From NCBI GenBank assembly GCA_902803345.1, contig CADCPV010000234.1, positions 1 through 5,933 on the forward strand: 5,933 nucleotides of DNA. Direction: 5' to 3'. Within the stretch, counting starts at the first letter, position 1. The number at the start of each line of letters is the position of its first letter. Positions 5,688-5,933 of the stretch are shown here, piece after piece. The notes below the pieces were generated by a model. The model made no database searches and had not been told where the DNA came from. It worked only from the letters and a program-made list of their open reading frames with translations. Source of the stretch: an uncultured Eubacteriales bacterium. Lineage in GTDB: Bacteria > Bacillota_A > Clostridia > Lachnospirales > Lachnospiraceae. The translations under genes were made by a program, and so were the position numbers.

Positions 5688-5933
5688 AGGATTTATATCG
5701 TATTCTTCCGCCTTTTGCGCCGGATTACGGCGGCGCCTGCGAAGTCATGTACGAGCTTGGGGGCCTCGTGCTGATCCACGACGCTTCGGGCTGTACAGTG
5801 AATTATGTTTCGTTTGACGAACCCCGCTGGCATGAAAAGCCCGGCTATGTCTACTGCAGCGGGCTCACGGAAATCGACGCGGTCATGGGAAACGACGATG
5901 TGCTGATTGAGAAAGCGCTCCGGGCGGCGGAGA
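5684..5933 (+). CDS. Nitrogenase component-1-like protein (NifK-like subunit), N-terminal fragment
   Basis: The first 83 codons are visible and the gene runs off the right edge. The layout parallels the N-terminal region of NifK: a glycine-rich turn DYGGAC (14-19), a helix, LIHDASGC (30-37) matching the HGSQGC motif, a charged loop, then YCSGLTEIDAVMGND (57-71), matching the NifK stretch with SLTE and AVFGG. C37 is the probable equivalent of P-cluster ligand C95. The first NifK ligand (C70) aligns near P13, and the nearest cysteine, C19, sits after the GA pair, not before it. The N-terminus is short, without the roughly 60-residue leader of NifK. The 4-base overlap with the NifD-like gene supports a partner subunit. 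The rest of the protein, including any third cluster ligand, is outside the window. Confidence 0.85.
   Translation, partial: MKDLYRILPPFAPDYGGACEVMYELGGLVLIHDASGCTVNYVSFDEPRWHEKPGYVYCSGLTEIDAVMGNDDVLIEKALRAAE

Noticed and set aside
5563..5817. Plus-strand open frame of 84 codons across the NifD-like/NifK-like junction
   Set aside because: It overlaps two genes with clear family motifs in another frame, and its product is low-complexity.
3675..5933. Classical N2-fixing nitrogenase (nifHDK)
   Set aside because: The subunits are short, the FeMo-cofactor histidine position is tyrosine, the first NifK cysteine is out of register, and the upstream genes are a sulfonate-type importer, not nif genes.
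1..5933. tRNA or rRNA genes, CRISPR arrays, insertion sequences, integrase or phage genes
   Set aside because: On reading through the window I saw no cloverleaf, regularly spaced repeats, transposase-like protein or terminal inverted repeats. Nearly all the sequence is accounted for by the listed genes.

Overview
The window looks like part of the chromosome of an anaerobic, moderately GC-rich Firmicute (Clostridia, perhaps Lachnospiraceae or Oscillospiraceae). This rests on strong AGGAGG-type ribosome sites, tightly packed co-directional genes, a short-leader lipoprotein, a Clostridia-style Crp/Fnr regulator and a nitrogenase-family module. The taxonomic guess is inference from style, not from a marker gene. 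All seven genes supported here lie on the + strand.

Layout. Positions 1-492 hold the C-terminal part of a GPH/MelB-type sugar:cation symporter, cut by the window edge. Positions 510-1166 hold a Crp/Fnr-family regulator. The only sizeable non-coding gap (1167-1299, 133 bases) carries an AT-rich direct repeat, a near-perfect 26-base palindrome, a good -10 box and a leader hairpin. The spacing is that of a class II Crp/Fnr-activated promoter, although the palindrome could also be a terminator.

From 1300 to the right edge runs what appears to be one operon: a substrate-binding lipoprotein, a permease and an ATPase of the nitrate/sulfonate/taurine (SsuABC/TauABC) ABC importer class. These are followed by a NifH-like Fe protein, a NifD-like component-1 subunit and the first 83 codons of a second, NifK-like component-1 subunit. 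Coding sequences overlap by 17, 14 and 4 bases at three junctions and are 39 and 12 bases apart at the other two.

Interpretation. The H-D-K trio has the cysteines and motifs of a two-component, ATP-driven, iron-sulfur reductase. It is not ordinary N2-fixing nitrogenase: the proteins are short, the residue matching the FeMo-cofactor histidine is tyrosine, and nifE, nifN and nifB are not in view. It belongs among the nitrogenase-like reductases, whose known members act on tetrapyrroles (BchLNB/ChlLNB, CfbCD) or methylthio-alkanes (Mar). Linkage to a dedicated ABC importer and a Crp-type regulator suggests a regulated scavenging pathway: import of a small organic compound, possibly organosulfur, followed by low-potential reduction. 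The substrate cannot be read from the sequence and this link is inference.
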